Shown here in pieces: positions 7,245 through 16,081 of a DNA stretch of 64,000 nt (positions are counted from its first letter, which is position 1; each line of letters starts with the position of its first letter). The notes below the pieces were generated by a model. That model saw nothing but the letters and a program-made list of their open reading frames with translations. It made no database searches and was not told the DNA's origin. Source of the stretch: Saprospira grandis (lineage in GTDB: Bacteria; Bacteroidota; Bacteroidia; Chitinophagales; Saprospiraceae); the NCBI RefSeq assembly GCF_027594745.1, contig NZ_CP110854.1, positions 1,240,001 through 1,304,000 on the forward strand. The letters are read 5' to 3'. Both the position numbers and the translations under genes were made by a program.

Positions 7245-9356
7245 TTACTTTTTCAGTTTCATATAATCCTTAAGGATAAAGGCGACCTCTTCGAGGTAAG
7301 CGTCTTTTTCTAAGCCAGCATGCCATTTCTCAAAGCTTTTGGCCTTCACGCTATCGAGAGCGATTTGTTCCTTATCGGCCTTGAGGTTATAGATAGAAAA
7401 GTCCTCAATTTTGGGCATCATATCCTTATACTGCTCGGCCTCCTTATCGGTTTTGGCCTGATGGGCCTCGTAATCTTCTAGCTGAAGCGGATAAACGGTT
7501 TCGCTTTGTTGTTTTTCCAGCCATTTTCCGTGCTCTTCTAGCAACTGGAAAGTTTTGCTTTTTGCTTGGCGTTTTGCGCTTTTGCTTTGCAATTTGGGCA
7601 AAGCCTTCATTTTCTTTTTATGATAATTGGCCGGATCAATTTCGGACCAAGCCATGGGATAATCCTCGTCTTTTTCGCCTACTTTGAGGTAGCTATAGCT
7701 ACCGGGCAGCACGATATCGGGTTCTACCCCTTTGAGCTGGGTAGAGCCGCCATTGATGCGATAGAACTTTTGAATTGTAATTTTGAGGCTACCGAGTGCG
7801 CCCAAATCTTTGTAGCGAGGCGGCACCACCGCATCTAGATCCATAAAGCGCTGCACAGTTCCCTTACCAAAAGTAGAGGGGCTCGTGCCGACAATAATGG
7901 CGCGGCCATAGTCCTGCAAAGCGGCCGCCATAATCTCGGAAGCCGAGGCAGAATAGGCATTTACGAGAATAATGAGGGGCCCTTTATAGAGGGCGCCGGC
8001 CTCTTTATCTTCTAGCACATAGGGGCGATTATCGCGGCTTTTGACCTGTACCACGGGGCCACGGTCAATAAATAGGCCGGTCATTTTGACCACATCAGAG
8101 AGCGATCCGCCGCCATTAAAGCGCAGGTCGATAACGATACCATCAATATTTTCTTGGAGTAATTTGCGTACCTCCGCTTCTACATCTGTGGCGCAACGGC
8201 GGCCATTAGGATCTTGGAAATCTGCATAAAAGCTACGCAGATCAATAAGGCCCATTTTCACGCCGGCCTTTTTGTGTTCTACGATAGCCGATTTGGCGTA
8301 ACTTTCTTCTAGGACCACCACATCACGGATGATTGGAATCACCTTAGTTTCGCCACTTGTTTTCTTGACCGTTAGGCGCACCTCGGTGCCTTTTTTGCCT
8401 CGGATCATGGGCAAAACGTCATCAATGCGCATATCGACTACATTGACGGCCTCTTCATTGCCTTGGGCCACCTTAATAATTTTGTCATTCACCTCTAGCT
8501 CGCCCTGTTTCCAAGAGGCTGAGCCGGGCACAATATTCACCACCTTAATGTAGCCATCTTCTTGGCGAAGTTGGGCACCGATTCCCTCTAATTTGCCCGA
8601 CATACGGATATTAAAGTTCTCTTTTTCGAGTGGGGGAAAATAGCCAGAGTGTGGTTCGTGGGCATTGGCAAAGGCATTGACATAATTGGCAATACGGTCG
8701 TCACGGCTATCTTTCTTGATATTTTCTGACCATTCTCGGTAGCTTTTGAGCAGCTTTTCGCGCTCCTCTTTTTCTATTTCCTCAAAGGTTTTGATGCTAT
8801 CGACTTCCTCGCCTTTTTCTTGAGCTTTTTCTTGTCGCTCGAGGCGGTCATGCACACGGCCAAGGACCTGTAATTTGAGGTAATCGTACCAGCGGGCTTT
8901 TAGTTCTTCGGGATCCTTAAGGAACTCTAATTTTTCGCCATCCATAAAGCGAAAGGGTTGGGCCAAAATGTCTTCATAATAGCCTTCTACCTGCTTAATT
9001 CTTTCGTCAAAGGTATTATTGACCAGATTAAAAAAGCTAAAATCGCCAGCTTGGGCGGCATCATCGAGTTTAAATTTAAAGTCTTCAAACTTTTTGACAT
9101 CATCGGCCAAGAAAAAGCGCTTATTGAGATCCATCCGCTTGAGGTAAAGGGTATAGACCTTTTCAGAAAACTCATCATTGATGGCTTCTGGCGCATAATG
9201 GTTGTAGCGCATACTTTGGAGCACCACTTCGAGCAGCAATTCTTCTCGGTTAGAGAGGTCGCCACTAATTTGGGGTTGATTATCTTGCCCTTGCTGCCAG
9301 CGGAAGGCAATAAGTAGGCTACAAGCGGCAGTAATTAAGAGGAGTTTACGGATCAT
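7245..9356 (-). CDS. prc: Tail-specific (C-terminal processing) protease, S41 family
   Basis: A 703-residue periplasmic Prc/Tsp protease with a non-cleaved or lipoprotein-like N-terminal signal (about 1-20). A helical N-terminal domain (30-245) precedes a PDZ domain (about 250-335; KLEGIGAQL, VVNIVPGSASWKQG) and the S41 core (360-560). The catalytic dyad is seen as Ser471 in SASASEI and Lys498 in TFGKGTVQ. A DUF3340-like C-terminal helical domain covers about 570-700. Prc trims or degrades envelope proteins from their C-terminus. Length matches the long Tsp class, not the short CtpA class. It is transcribed alone. Confidence 0.96.
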   Translation of the reverse strand: MIRKLLLITAACSLLIAFRWQQGQDNQPQISGDLSNREELLLEVVLQSMRYNHYAPEAINDEFSEKVYTLYLKRMDLNKRFFLADDVKKFEDFKFKLDDAAQAGDFSFFNLVNNTFDERIKQVEGYYEDILAQPFRFMDGEKLEFLKDPEELKARWYDYLKLQVLGRVHDRLERQEKAQEKGEEVDSIKTFEEIEKEEREKLLKSYREWSENIKKDSRDDRIANYVNAFANAHEPHSGYFPPLEKENFNIRMSGKLEGIGAQLRQEDGYIKVVNIVPGSASWKQGELEVNDKIIKVAQGNEEAVNVVDMRIDDVLPMIRGKKGTEVRLTVKKTSGETKVIPIIRDVVVLEESYAKSAIVEHKKAGVKMGLIDLRSFYADFQDPNGRRCATDVEAEVRKLLQENIDGIVIDLRFNGGGSLSDVVKMTGLFIDRGPVVQVKSRDNRPYVLEDKEAGALYKGPLIILVNAYSASASEIMAAALQDYGRAIIVGTSPSTFGKGTVQRFMDLDAVVPPRYKDLGALGSLKITIQKFYRINGGSTQLKGVEPDIVLPGSYSYLKVGEKDEDYPMAWSEIDPANYHKKKMKALPKLQSKSAKRQAKSKTFQLLEEHGKWLEKQQSETVYPLQLEDYEAHQAKTDKEAEQYKDMMPKIEDFSIYNLKADKEQIALDSVKAKSFEKWHAGLEKDAYLEEVAFILKDYMKLKK

Positions 9357-9576
9357 AACTATAGTTCTGTTGATTAAGCGGAGGGCAAAAAAGAAGATAG
9401 CGTATTTTTGTTAAAATTTGCAGTTTCTAGATTTGATTGGGCCGTAAAATAGGGCCATTCATTTTGCTTTAACAAATTTTAATACGCTAGAACGATATTT
9501 TTAGTTGATTTCTTAGAAAAATTTGGGCCAAATCAATTTTGCCTTAGGCAAAAGCCTTTTTATTTCTTTGTGAGTT

Positions 9577-9710
9577 TTTTTTGGGGCTGCCCCGCCCTGC
9601 GGGCGGGTCGGGCTATGTCGCAGCTCGCAGGTCTGCTCGGCCCTGCGCTTTTTTCGCTTCGCTCAAAAAGCTGGGTCTGGCCTTCGGCCACTGCTATCTA
9701 TCCCTCAGCC
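9577..9710 (+). repeat. GC-rich intergenic repeat R5, interrupted
   Basis: Head GGGGCTGCCCC with perfect hairpin CCCGCCC-TGC-GGGCGGG. The unit runs to CCCTCAGCC at 9710, is broken by an AT-rich palindrome, and resumes at 9871 with CCTGCGGCCCTTTGGGCC, the same continuation that is uninterrupted in R9. Confidence 0.85.
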
Positions 9711-9870
9711 AGATTTAATTGCACTGCTTTGGCTATAGTTTGCTATGAATTTTTGGCTAGACCAGCTATTTTTTAAGGGCATAGCCTTCGCTATGGCCGA
9801 GAAAAATAGGGCCGACTAGCGGAAAATTGCTGCAAACTATAAAAGTGAGTGCATTTAAATTTGGCTATGG
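9711..9870. mobile_element. 160-bp imperfect palindrome inserted in repeat R5
   Basis: The left arm 9711-9785 and the reverse complement of the right arm 9790-9862 agree at roughly three quarters of positions, including TATAGTTTGC and the inner GGCATAGC/GCTATGGCC, with only CTTC as loop. It separates two halves of a GC-rich repeat that are contiguous in other copies, so it looks like an inserted MITE-like element. It has no coding capacity. Confidence 0.6.
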
Positions 9871-9896
9871 CCTGCGGCCCTTTGGGCCTGCTAAAC

Positions 9897-9932
9897 GCAA
9901 AAGCCCCAATTTGCTAAAGCAAATTGGGGCTT
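9897..9932 (-). terminator. Intrinsic terminator of lipoprotein gene
   Basis: A perfect 14-bp stem AAGCCCCAATTTGC / GCAAATTGGGGCTT with loop TAAA, 20 bases beyond the stop codon of the gene at 9952-10569. The U-run is short. Confidence 0.8.
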
Positions 9933-9951
9933 GGGCCAGGGGGGCTCGGTC

Positions 9952-10569
9952 TTACTGTATGGCTTCATTAAGGACTTGAAGGCGTTGAGACACTTCTTGT
10001 CCGGCCTCATTATAGAGGCGGAAAATATAGTAGCCATCTTCAAAAGTTTTGAGATTGATGGCCTTATAATTATTACCTGGAGTCAGTTGCATTTTATTTT
10101 GGGCCACTAATTCTAGGCTTTGGGCCTCATAAATTTCAAAGTCGAGCTCTTGAGCTTCTTGGGCTTTCACGCCAAAGAGGAAATAGCCTTCTTGCACGGG
10201 TTCTGGCGACATACTAAGCGTCACGGGCAATTCCTTTTGTTTATTTTCGGCCCCCATCAGGCTAGCGAGCAGCCGTTGGCTAAAGGCGGCATCGCCTGCG
10301 CTTCGGTCGGCGGGAGCTAAGGCCTCGATAGGTTCTTTAAAGAGCTCGGCGGGAACTTGGTCTTCTACTTTACTAATGGGCAGGCTTTCAAATTTTTCTA
10401 CAACCAATGTCTTTACGTCAAGTTTACCTCTTTGGGCAGACTCGGTAATAATCGTTTCGGTTTTAATGGCAGTAGCAGCACTATCTTCTGCATTTTCGCA
10501 GTCACATTGGCAGCCATAGGCCAAAAAAGCCATTGTGGCAGAAAGGTAAATTGCTTTTTTAAACATCAT
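9952..10569 (-). CDS. Lipoprotein, tandem paralogue 1 of 4
   Basis: A 205-residue predicted lipoprotein; the Cys-rich start (AYGCQCDC) makes Cys20 the likely lipidation site. It shares a C-terminal beta-sandwich-like module (LDFEIYEAQSLELVAQN.. GNNYKAINLKTFEDGYYIFRL) with the three following genes. The module resembles the fold of C-terminal sorting or Ig-like domains but lacks a clear sorting motif. The N-terminal half is longer than in its paralogues and not recognised. Function unknown. It has its own terminator, and another lies between it and the next paralogue. Confidence 0.7.
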   Translation of the reverse strand: MMFKKAIYLSATMAFLAYGCQCDCENAEDSAATAIKTETIITESAQRGKLDVKTLVVEKFESLPISKVEDQVPAELFKEPIEALAPADRSAGDAAFSQRLLASLMGAENKQKELPVTLSMSPEPVQEGYFLFGVKAQEAQELDFEIYEAQSLELVAQNKMQLTPGNNYKAINLKTFEDGYYIFRLYNEAGQEVSQRLQVLNEAIQ

Positions 10570-10595
10570 TTTAATTTTAGGGCCAATAATCGGTT

Positions 10596-10632
10596 AAAAA
10601 AAAGAGCGTACTGTATGTACAGCCGCTCTTTT
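10596..10632 (-). terminator. Intrinsic terminator of paralogue 2
   Basis: Stem AAAGAGCG (10601-10608) / CGCTCTTT (10624-10631) with an inner CTGTA/TACAG stem and a U-run in the minus-strand RNA. Confidence 0.75.
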
Positions 10633-10667
10633 CAAATATTTTGTTTAGGCAAAAAACGGCCTAAAAA

Positions 10668-11210
10668 TTAGTCACGTTTGATCACGACTGTATTAGTCAT
10701 TTCTTTACCAGCCTCGTCTTTTAGCTTGAAGAAATACTTACCTTCTTCTAGGCTAGTTACATTGAGGGCTTTGTAATTGTGACCTTGGTTGAGGCTAAAC
10801 TTGTTGTTGGCGGCTAGTTCGAAACCTTCTTCATCGTACATCTCGAACATAACATCTTTAGCTTCTTCTGCTTTGAGGCCAAAAACGAACATATCGTCTA
10901 CGGCTTTATCTTCCATAGTGAGTTCGATACCAGCAAGTTGGTCTTCTTTTTCGGCAGACATCAAAGAGCTGTGGATATCGTTTACTGCATCTTCGCTTTG
11001 CTTAGCGTTTGCTTTTTTGGCTTCTACAACGAAAACGTCTTCAGCAGTGATCGCTACATCTGCACCTTGGAACTGAACAGTTTGTACACCACGAGTGCTA
11101 TTTACGTTCTTGATATTTACGGCAGTAGCAGCTTGTTGGCTATCAGAGCCACAAGAGCCCATAGTGAATAGTACGGCGGCAGCGAGGAGGAAGCTTGACA
11201 ACTTTTTCAT
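10668..11210 (-). CDS. Lipoprotein, tandem paralogue 2 of 4
   Basis: A 180-residue lipoprotein (FTMGSC, lipidated Cys20). The N-terminal half contains RGVQTVQFQGADVAITAEDV, matched by RGAQKFSIAGDAVSIPAEDM in paralogue 4. The C-terminal module (VMFEMYDEEGFELAANNKF..GHNYKALNV..EGKYFFKL) is almost the same as in paralogue 4, so these two are closest relatives. Richer in Ala, Glu and Lys than its neighbours, with codon use suggesting higher expression. The role is unknown; an envelope-anchored binding module is plausible. Confidence 0.75.
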   Translation of the reverse strand: MKKLSSFLLAAAVLFTMGSCGSDSQQAATAVNIKNVNSTRGVQTVQFQGADVAITAEDVFVVEAKKANAKQSEDAVNDIHSSLMSAEKEDQLAGIELTMEDKAVDDMFVFGLKAEEAKDVMFEMYDEEGFELAANNKFSLNQGHNYKALNVTSLEEGKYFFKLKDEAGKEMTNTVVIKRD

Positions 11211-11375
11211 AAGAGGTGGTTTTAATGTGATAGTAAATAATAGGTTTTGGCTTTTAGGGCCAGTTGTTTTGGGGTGTATGGCGGTTAAAACAATGGGGTT
11301 TAATCCGCTCTATGTATGTTTATGGCAAAAGTACTGACTTTGTTACCTTTAAATCGGTTTTTTTTTCATTTTTTT

Positions 11376-11918
11376 TCAGACTTCCACTAAACCTAAATAG
11401 ATTATTTCTATAGAATTGGCCACAAGTAAGATATAGGGGCCAGACTCTAGGCTAGCTGTAGGAATGAGCAGATTTGTTTTTCCTTTGGGCAGTGCGGTAG
11501 TTTCTTTAGCTAGGCGATTAAAGCCGTCTTGGTCAAAAAACTGAAACTCTAGGTCCATGTCTTCGGTGGTTGCTAGCTCTAGGTAGAGGTAATCATTACC
11601 TTCTTTTTTGTAGGCTAGTTGAATAGGGCTTTCATTGAGTTGGTCGGCCTTAGCGAGTAGTTCTCTAAACTGTGCTTGGCTTTTGCTCGATAGGCTTCCC
11701 TTGCCTCTTAAAAAGAGTTTAACTTCCTTGAGTTCCCGATCAACGGTTGTTAAGTGTTGAAGCTCTGGGAAATCAGAAAAGTAGACCTGTTGCCCTCTGA
11801 CACTACTATCTGCCTGCAAGCCTTCAATATTGACTTCTGGCCTAGGGGCGGCCCCTGGTCCACAAGCGCTGACCAAAAGAAGCAGGACAAAATAAATAAT
11901 GCGATGTTTTAGACACAT
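11376..11918 (-). CDS. Lipoprotein, tandem paralogue 3 of 4 (diverged)
   Basis: A 180-residue predicted lipoprotein (LLLVSAC, lipidated Cys19). It keeps the family's outline: the SSVRGQQVYF block and the module LEFQFFDQDGFNRLAKET..GKTNLLIPTASLESGPYIL. Identity to paralogues 2 and 4 is much lower, and the last strand has drifted to a hydrophobic VANSIEIIYLGLVEV. It is probably a diverged duplicate. About 165 bases separate it from paralogue 2. Confidence 0.7.
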   Translation of the reverse strand: MCLKHRIIYFVLLLLVSACGPGAAPRPEVNIEGLQADSSVRGQQVYFSDFPELQHLTTVDRELKEVKLFLRGKGSLSSKSQAQFRELLAKADQLNESPIQLAYKKEGNDYLYLELATTEDMDLEFQFFDQDGFNRLAKETTALPKGKTNLLIPTASLESGPYILLVANSIEIIYLGLVEV

Positions 11919-12097
11919 TGGGAGTGATATTTATAGACAAATTGTCTGTCGGTGAGAAGTATAATTCAGTTGTTAGACAGTTGCTTAGCTTCTGTAGCTG
12001 ATTTAGAGAGGAGATTTTCTTTTTCAGGTCACCGAATAACACTTCTTAGGGAGATCAATATAAGCATATTTAACGAGCCTTTAAGGTATTTTATCAC

Positions 12098-12131
12098 AAA
12101 AAAGGACAGCTTTTCAAGAGGCTGTCCTTTT
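12098..12131 (-). terminator. Intrinsic terminator of paralogue 4
   Basis: Stem AAAAGGACAGC / GCTGTCCTTTT around a 10-base loop, with an A-run on the plus strand that becomes a U-run in the minus-strand transcript. Confidence 0.8.
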
Positions 12132-12161
12132 AGTGGTTCATAGGCTTATATTCTAGCTAAA

Positions 12162-12704
12162 CTACTCTCTTTCAATAGAAAACATTTGGTTTAGCTCGGC
12201 GCCGGCTTGGTTTTTCAGTTTGAAGTAATAAGTTCCTTCTTTGAGGCTACTTACTTTGATGGCTTTATAGTTTTTGCCTTCAGTTACTTCAATGCTATTA
12301 TTGGCGGCCAATTCAAATCCTTCCTCATCATACATTTCAAAGGTTAGATTTTCTTCGGTAGTTGATTCTAGGGAGAAGGCAAAAATATCATTTACGGGAC
12401 CTTCGGCCATAGTCATTTTAACGTCTAGTTTCTGTGCTTCATTTTCGGCTTTGGCCAAAGAGCGCATAATGCCCGTAACGGCTTCTTCATTTTACTTATC
12501 CTTAGCTTTTAGGATAATCATATCCTCGGCGGGGATGCTCACGGCATCGCCGGCAATGCTAAACTTTTGTGCGCCGCGGGTTTCTTCTAGATTGATGGTT
12601 CCCGTCATGCTACTTCCTGCTTTTTTGGCTAGGTCGTCGCCACAGCTACTGAGGCTAAAAAGAATCATGGCGCTAAAGAGGAAAAGTAAATTGAGTTTCT
12701 TCAT
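12162..12704 (-). pseudogene. Lipoprotein, tandem paralogue 4, interrupted by in-frame TAA
   Basis: Reads as a lipoprotein from 12704 (LSSCGDD, lipidated Cys20) but meets TAA at 12492-12494 after 70 codons. The same frame continues without another stop to 12162. Aligned to paralogue 2, the stop replaces the Gln of AKQSEDAV (here K-stop-NEEAV), so a single CAA-to-TAA change explains it. The downstream part can start at Met (12467) and still encodes the whole C-terminal module. Either a recent pseudogene, a read-through case, or a sequencing error. The terminator and promoter region look intact. Confidence 0.8.
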
Positions 12705-12827
12705 GGTTGGTGCGATTTAAAAGTTGCTTTTTATAATTTTTCTATTGATTTTGCTATCTTATTTGGGTTGGCCTTTGGGCTCAACCGTTTAATATTTTAC
12801 TATTTTCTGGTCCTAATATCAAAAATA

Positions 12828-13142
12828 ATGCAAAACCAAGATAAACAAGAACTTAATATTCAGATTTCTGAAGAAGTAGCCGATGGCATTTATTCTAACT
12901 TGGCCATCATCAGTCATTCTCCGGATGAGGTGGTTTTAGATTTTGTTCGTTTGGTCCCTAACATTGATCATGCTCGGGTAAAGTCTAGAGTATTAATGAG
13001 TCCACATCATGCCAAGCGTTTATTGGCGGCTTTATCGGATAATTTGCAGCGTTATGAGCAAGAGTTTGGTCCGATTCAAGACCCTAGAAACAGCAGCCGC
13101 AATAGCAGTTTGTCTTATTCTGGACCTAAGGGGCAAGCTTAA
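12828..13142 (+). CDS. DUF3467 protein
   Basis: A 104-residue cytoplasmic protein. The start ATG at 12828 is chosen because homologues of this family begin close to the QLNIQI.EEVADGIYSN block; the longer frame from 12768 would add an unlike hydrophobic stretch. Seen motifs are EVVLDFVRLVP, ARVKSRVLMSPHHAKRLL.AL..N and YEQEFG. DUF3467 is widespread in Bacteroidota and other phyla, is small and acidic, and has no established role. A perfect terminator follows within 25 bases. Confidence 0.9.
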   Translation: MQNQDKQELNIQISEEVADGIYSNLAIISHSPDEVVLDFVRLVPNIDHARVKSRVLMSPHHAKRLLAALSDNLQRYEQEFGPIQDPRNSSRNSSLSYSGPKGQA

Positions 13143-13166
13143 ATTAATGCCGCCCAAAATCAAGCC

Positions 13167-13192
13167 AAAAGCCCTTTTAAGGGCTTTTTTTT
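13167..13192 (+). terminator. Intrinsic terminator of the DUF3467 gene
   Basis: AAAGCCC-TTTTAA-GGGCTTT stem followed by eight or more T. Confidence 0.85.
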
Positions 13193-13218
13193 ATGGCCCT
13201 AAGGATATTTTTTAGATA

Positions 13219-13387
13219 AGGCGGCCAAGCCGCCGCAGAGGAGCGCAGCGACTTGGCTGAGGGGCTGTAGCAGGGCCGCCGAAGGCGGCAGACCGAACAG
13301 GCGCAGCCTGTGAAGGGCCGAGCAGACCTGCGAGCTGCGCAATGGCCCGACCCAAGGCCGAAGGCCGCAGGGGCAGCCCCAAAAAAA
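13219..13387 (-). repeat. GC-rich intergenic repeat R6
   Basis: Minus-oriented, with GGGGCAGCCCC ending at 13380, immediately after the porin stop codon (13393-13395). The second hairpin is CAGGC/GCCTG. Confidence 0.9.
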
Positions 13388-13392
13388 GCGCA

Positions 13393-15228
13393 TTAATCAA
13401 ATAATCTCCAAAGAACTGAGAGTCGGAGCCAGTTATTGGCCTCGGCATATTGGTAGCTACTAAAGTAGTTTTGGTTTTCCCAGAAGTAGCTAATATTTTG
13501 ATAATTGAGGCCAATTCGGAAGCGGTAGACCTTGAGGACGGCAAAGGCGTCTAGTTGGGGATAGAACTGCAAAAGTTGTTGATCTTGCAGATAAAATTGG
13601 TTCCAAGTTGGGGCATAGGCTTGGGCGTAGAAGGCCGTTTGGTAGCGCAGGCGGAAGCCCAATTGCCAGCTTGCGTTTCGGAAATATTTGCCTTTAAAGT
13701 AGAGTTTTTGTTGAACTTGGCCTTGGGGTAATGGCCAGTATTTTTCCTCTCCGACTTGTAGCTGCCCAACTAGGCGAGTGTCGGAGTAAAAGCCTTTGTA
13801 GTGGAAGCTTTGTTGGAGCTCGGCTTGCAGCAAGCTTAGGCTACTATTGAGTTGTTCGCTTTGGCCATTGAAGTTGTAGATAATAGGATTTTGGCGGAGG
13901 AAATACTGGGCTTTGAGGCTTCCCTCCTGCCCTTTCCAGCTTAGGCCAAGGCCGAGATTGGCTTCTTGGCTTTGGCCAAAGTCATTGTTCCAGATTTCTT
14001 GGCCAGAGAGATAGGCTTTTTGTTCTAAAAAGCTGGGGCGAAACTGCTGTATTTGTCCCCAAACTGCTGCCGCTAGCCTTTTAGACAAAGGACGTTCATA
14101 GCGCAGTTTGAGCTGATAATCTAGGGCTTGCTCTCCAAATAAAACTTGGCCTGAGGCGCTTAGATTTTGACCTTGATAATTGGCTCCTGCAAAAAGGCTA
14201 TTGAGCTGTTCTAGGGGCAGGGGTTCTTGTGTAACGGCCTGAAACCGATGGCCCAAAAAGAGCTTTATATCGGCGAGTTGATAGCTCAATTGATTTTGAA
14301 TCAGCTGTTGTTGCATGGCCATTCTCAGGCCTCGGTTATTGACCTGAAGTGGGCCGTAGAAGCTACTATCTGCGGCTAGATTATTATCAAAAAACTTAAA
14401 TCGTTCTTGTTGGTAATGCAGTTGGTGCTCCCAGTTTTTCCAGTTTTGGCGATAAAGCAGTTCCAAAAAGCGATTTTCCTGTCGGGGCGAATCATTGTCG
14501 CCTTCATTGAGGCTAGTTTCGGCAGTTTCTAAAAAATCATTGCTCAGGCCTTGCAAAACACTATCTTGCAGGCCTCCATTTTCGCTTTGATTTTGGCTAG
14601 AAGAGACCACAAACAGGCTCCCCTTATAGTTGGCTTTTTGGTAGTGAAGCTGCAGGCCGAGGTCTCGATGTTGGCTAGCGAGGCTATTAAAATAGCCTCT
14701 TTGGCTCAGCACGCTATACTGGATGCCGTAATAGAGTTGTTTATTGTATTGCTGGGCCAATTCGGCTTTGAGGGCCAGATTTTTCAGATTAATTTGGCTG
14801 TAATAAAGGTTGGTCAGGGCCTTCCCACCTTCTACCTCATAGATGCGGAGTTGGTTGGGGCGCAGGCGGTAGCGGTCCAGATGTTCTGCAGCGCCTAGGC
14901 GGGGGCCTAATTCTTTTTCTTCATACTGCCAAGTTTTGGCAAAAACGGGCGTTCCCCAATGGCCCAGATTCCCGTAGTTTTGGGTCCAACTTTCTTGCGC
15001 CCAGCCCCAGGCAAAATCATGCATATAATGGAGGCTAGTATCCAGTTTGGCCCATTTGTTTTCGCTTAGGGCATAGCGCCATTTTATTTTCAGGCTATCG
15101 CCTAATTTCTGAAAGCGTTCGGCTTCTGTGGTGGCGGGCAGGCTATCTCGTTGTAGGCTATCTACAGGCGTTTGGGCCCAGCTACTGTTTGCCCAAAGGA
15201 GCAAAACAGCCAAAAGAACAATTCGCAT
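13393..15228 (-). CDS. Putative beta-barrel porin
   Basis: A 611-residue outer membrane protein with a signal peptide (about 1-18, SWAQ-T). After a short soluble start, the sequence is an alternating pattern of aromatic-rich amphipathic strands to the end, finishing in LSVLWRLF, a typical outer-membrane C-terminal strand. The N-terminal block DTSL..MH.F.W.....TQNYGNLG.WGTPVF matches what I know of the Bacteroidota 'putative porin' family. Substrate unknown. No partner gene is in the same transcript. Confidence 0.82.
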   Translation of the reverse strand: MRIVLLAVLLLWANSSWAQTPVDSLQRDSLPATTEAERFQKLGDSLKIKWRYALSENKWAKLDTSLHYMHDFAWGWAQESWTQNYGNLGHWGTPVFAKTWQYEEKELGPRLGAAEHLDRYRLRPNQLRIYEVEGGKALTNLYYSQINLKNLALKAELAQQYNKQLYYGIQYSVLSQRGYFNSLASQHRDLGLQLHYQKANYKGSLFVVSSSQNQSENGGLQDSVLQGLSNDFLETAETSLNEGDNDSPRQENRFLELLYRQNWKNWEHQLHYQQERFKFFDNNLAADSSFYGPLQVNNRGLRMAMQQQLIQNQLSYQLADIKLFLGHRFQAVTQEPLPLEQLNSLFAGANYQGQNLSASGQVLFGEQALDYQLKLRYERPLSKRLAAAVWGQIQQFRPSFLEQKAYLSGQEIWNNDFGQSQEANLGLGLSWKGQEGSLKAQYFLRQNPIIYNFNGQSEQLNSSLSLLQAELQQSFHYKGFYSDTRLVGQLQVGEEKYWPLPQGQVQQKLYFKGKYFRNASWQLGFRLRYQTAFYAQAYAPTWNQFYLQDQQLLQFYPQLDAFAVLKVYRFRIGLNYQNISYFWENQNYFSSYQYAEANNWLRLSVLWRLFD

Positions 15229-15248
15229 AGAGCTTTAATTTTTGCGCA

Positions 15249-15286
15249 AAAAAAAGCCATGGACCCAAAGAGTCGATGGCTTTTTA
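15249..15286 (-). terminator. Intrinsic terminator of the HU gene
   Basis: Stem AAAAGCCAT.GAC / GTC.ATGGCTTTT with an A-run on the plus strand giving a U-run in the HU transcript. Confidence 0.8.
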
Positions 15287-15311
15287 TCAGAACTTAGAAA
15301 GAAAAAGCAAC

Positions 15312-15638
15312 TTACTTCTTCTTCTTCTTGTCAGCAGCAGCTTTAAGGCTAGTGCGTAGATCTTTGTTATCTACAGTACCAGCAAGCTCTTTACCTGCTT
15401 TAAACTTTACAGTTACCTTGTCGCTGATTTGGATTTCCTTCTGCGTAGAGGGGTTGATTCCTTTACGGGCAGCACGGTAATTCACATCAAAAGTACCAAA
15501 ACCAACCAAAGTGATTTTTTGGCCTGCTTTCAAAGTGTCAGCAATAGTTTCTAGGGTAGCGTTCAAGGCTGCAGCAGCATCAGCTTTTTTCAAGCCAGCA
15601 GCTTCTGCAATTTTGTCGATCAAATCTCCTTTGTTCAT
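15312..15638 (-). CDS. hup: HU-family DNA-binding protein
   Basis: A 108-residue nucleoid protein. The HU fold covers residues 1-90: MNKGDLIDKIAEAAGLKKADA, the strand LVGFGTFDV and the arm region R.ARKGINPSTQKEI with the conserved Asn-Pro intercalating tip. A Lys-rich tail (ADKKKKK) extends about 15 residues beyond the usual length. A 5' region with an imperfect inverted repeat (15678-15784) may regulate it. Confidence 0.97.
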   Translation of the reverse strand: MNKGDLIDKIAEAAGLKKADAAAALNATLETIADTLKAGQKITLVGFGTFDVNYRAARKGINPSTQKEIQISDKVTVKFKAGKELAGTVDNKDLRTSLKAAADKKKKK

Positions 15639-15677
15639 AGTTAAATTCTAGATTATCCAAATGATACAGTAATTCTT

Positions 15678-15784
15678 GCGCCCTAAAAAGCTAGCTTGGG
15701 GTAGTTTGAATAGGCAGGGGGGCTCTGTATCTAGGGCTTCTTACTGTTCTTCAAACCAATGGTCGAAGGTCTAGCTTTCGGCGC
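15678..15784. promoter_or_regulatory. Imperfect inverted repeat upstream of hup
   Basis: 15678-15710 and 15750-15784 are partly complementary: GCGCC, AAAGCTAG/CTAGCTTT and TTTGAA/TTCAAA pair in order. Located 40-146 bases before the hup start, so either leader RNA structure or a binding region. Confidence 0.35.
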
Positions 15785-15871
15785 TTACAAATTTATGTCC
15801 TTTTGTAGCATTTCCAAACATTTACCCAAAAAAAGCAAATAAAGGCCCTAAAAAAGGCCATTTTAATACTG

Positions 15872-16035
15872 TTTTGGGGCCTCCGCAGCAAAGCTGCGGC
15901 GCTGCGCTTCGGAGCTCGCAGGTCTGCTCGGCCGTTCGGCGGCTTTGCCGCCTCCGTCTGGCCCTGCGGGCCACCCCTCCACATCGCTAGGCCAAAAAAG
16001 GCCTGCGGCCCAAAGCGGCTCCGCCGCCAAAAGGA
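15872..16035 (+). repeat. GC-rich intergenic repeat R7
   Basis: Plus-oriented variant with head GGGGCCTCCGCAGC, second hairpin GGCGGC-TTT-GCCGCC, then CCACATCGCTAGGCC and tail AAAAGGACC. It lies between hup and the tRNA terminator. Confidence 0.88.
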
Positions 16036-16049
16036 CCCGCCTAAAATAG

Positions 16050-16081
16050 CAACAGCCAGTCAGAAATCTGACTGGCTGTTG
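16050..16081 (-). terminator. Terminator of the tRNA-Gln transcript
   Basis: Perfect 14-bp stem AACAGCCAGTCAGA / TCTGACTGGCTGTT with loop AA, directly after the first tRNA gene in transcription direction. The U-tract is weak (GCUAUUUU). Confidence 0.75.
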
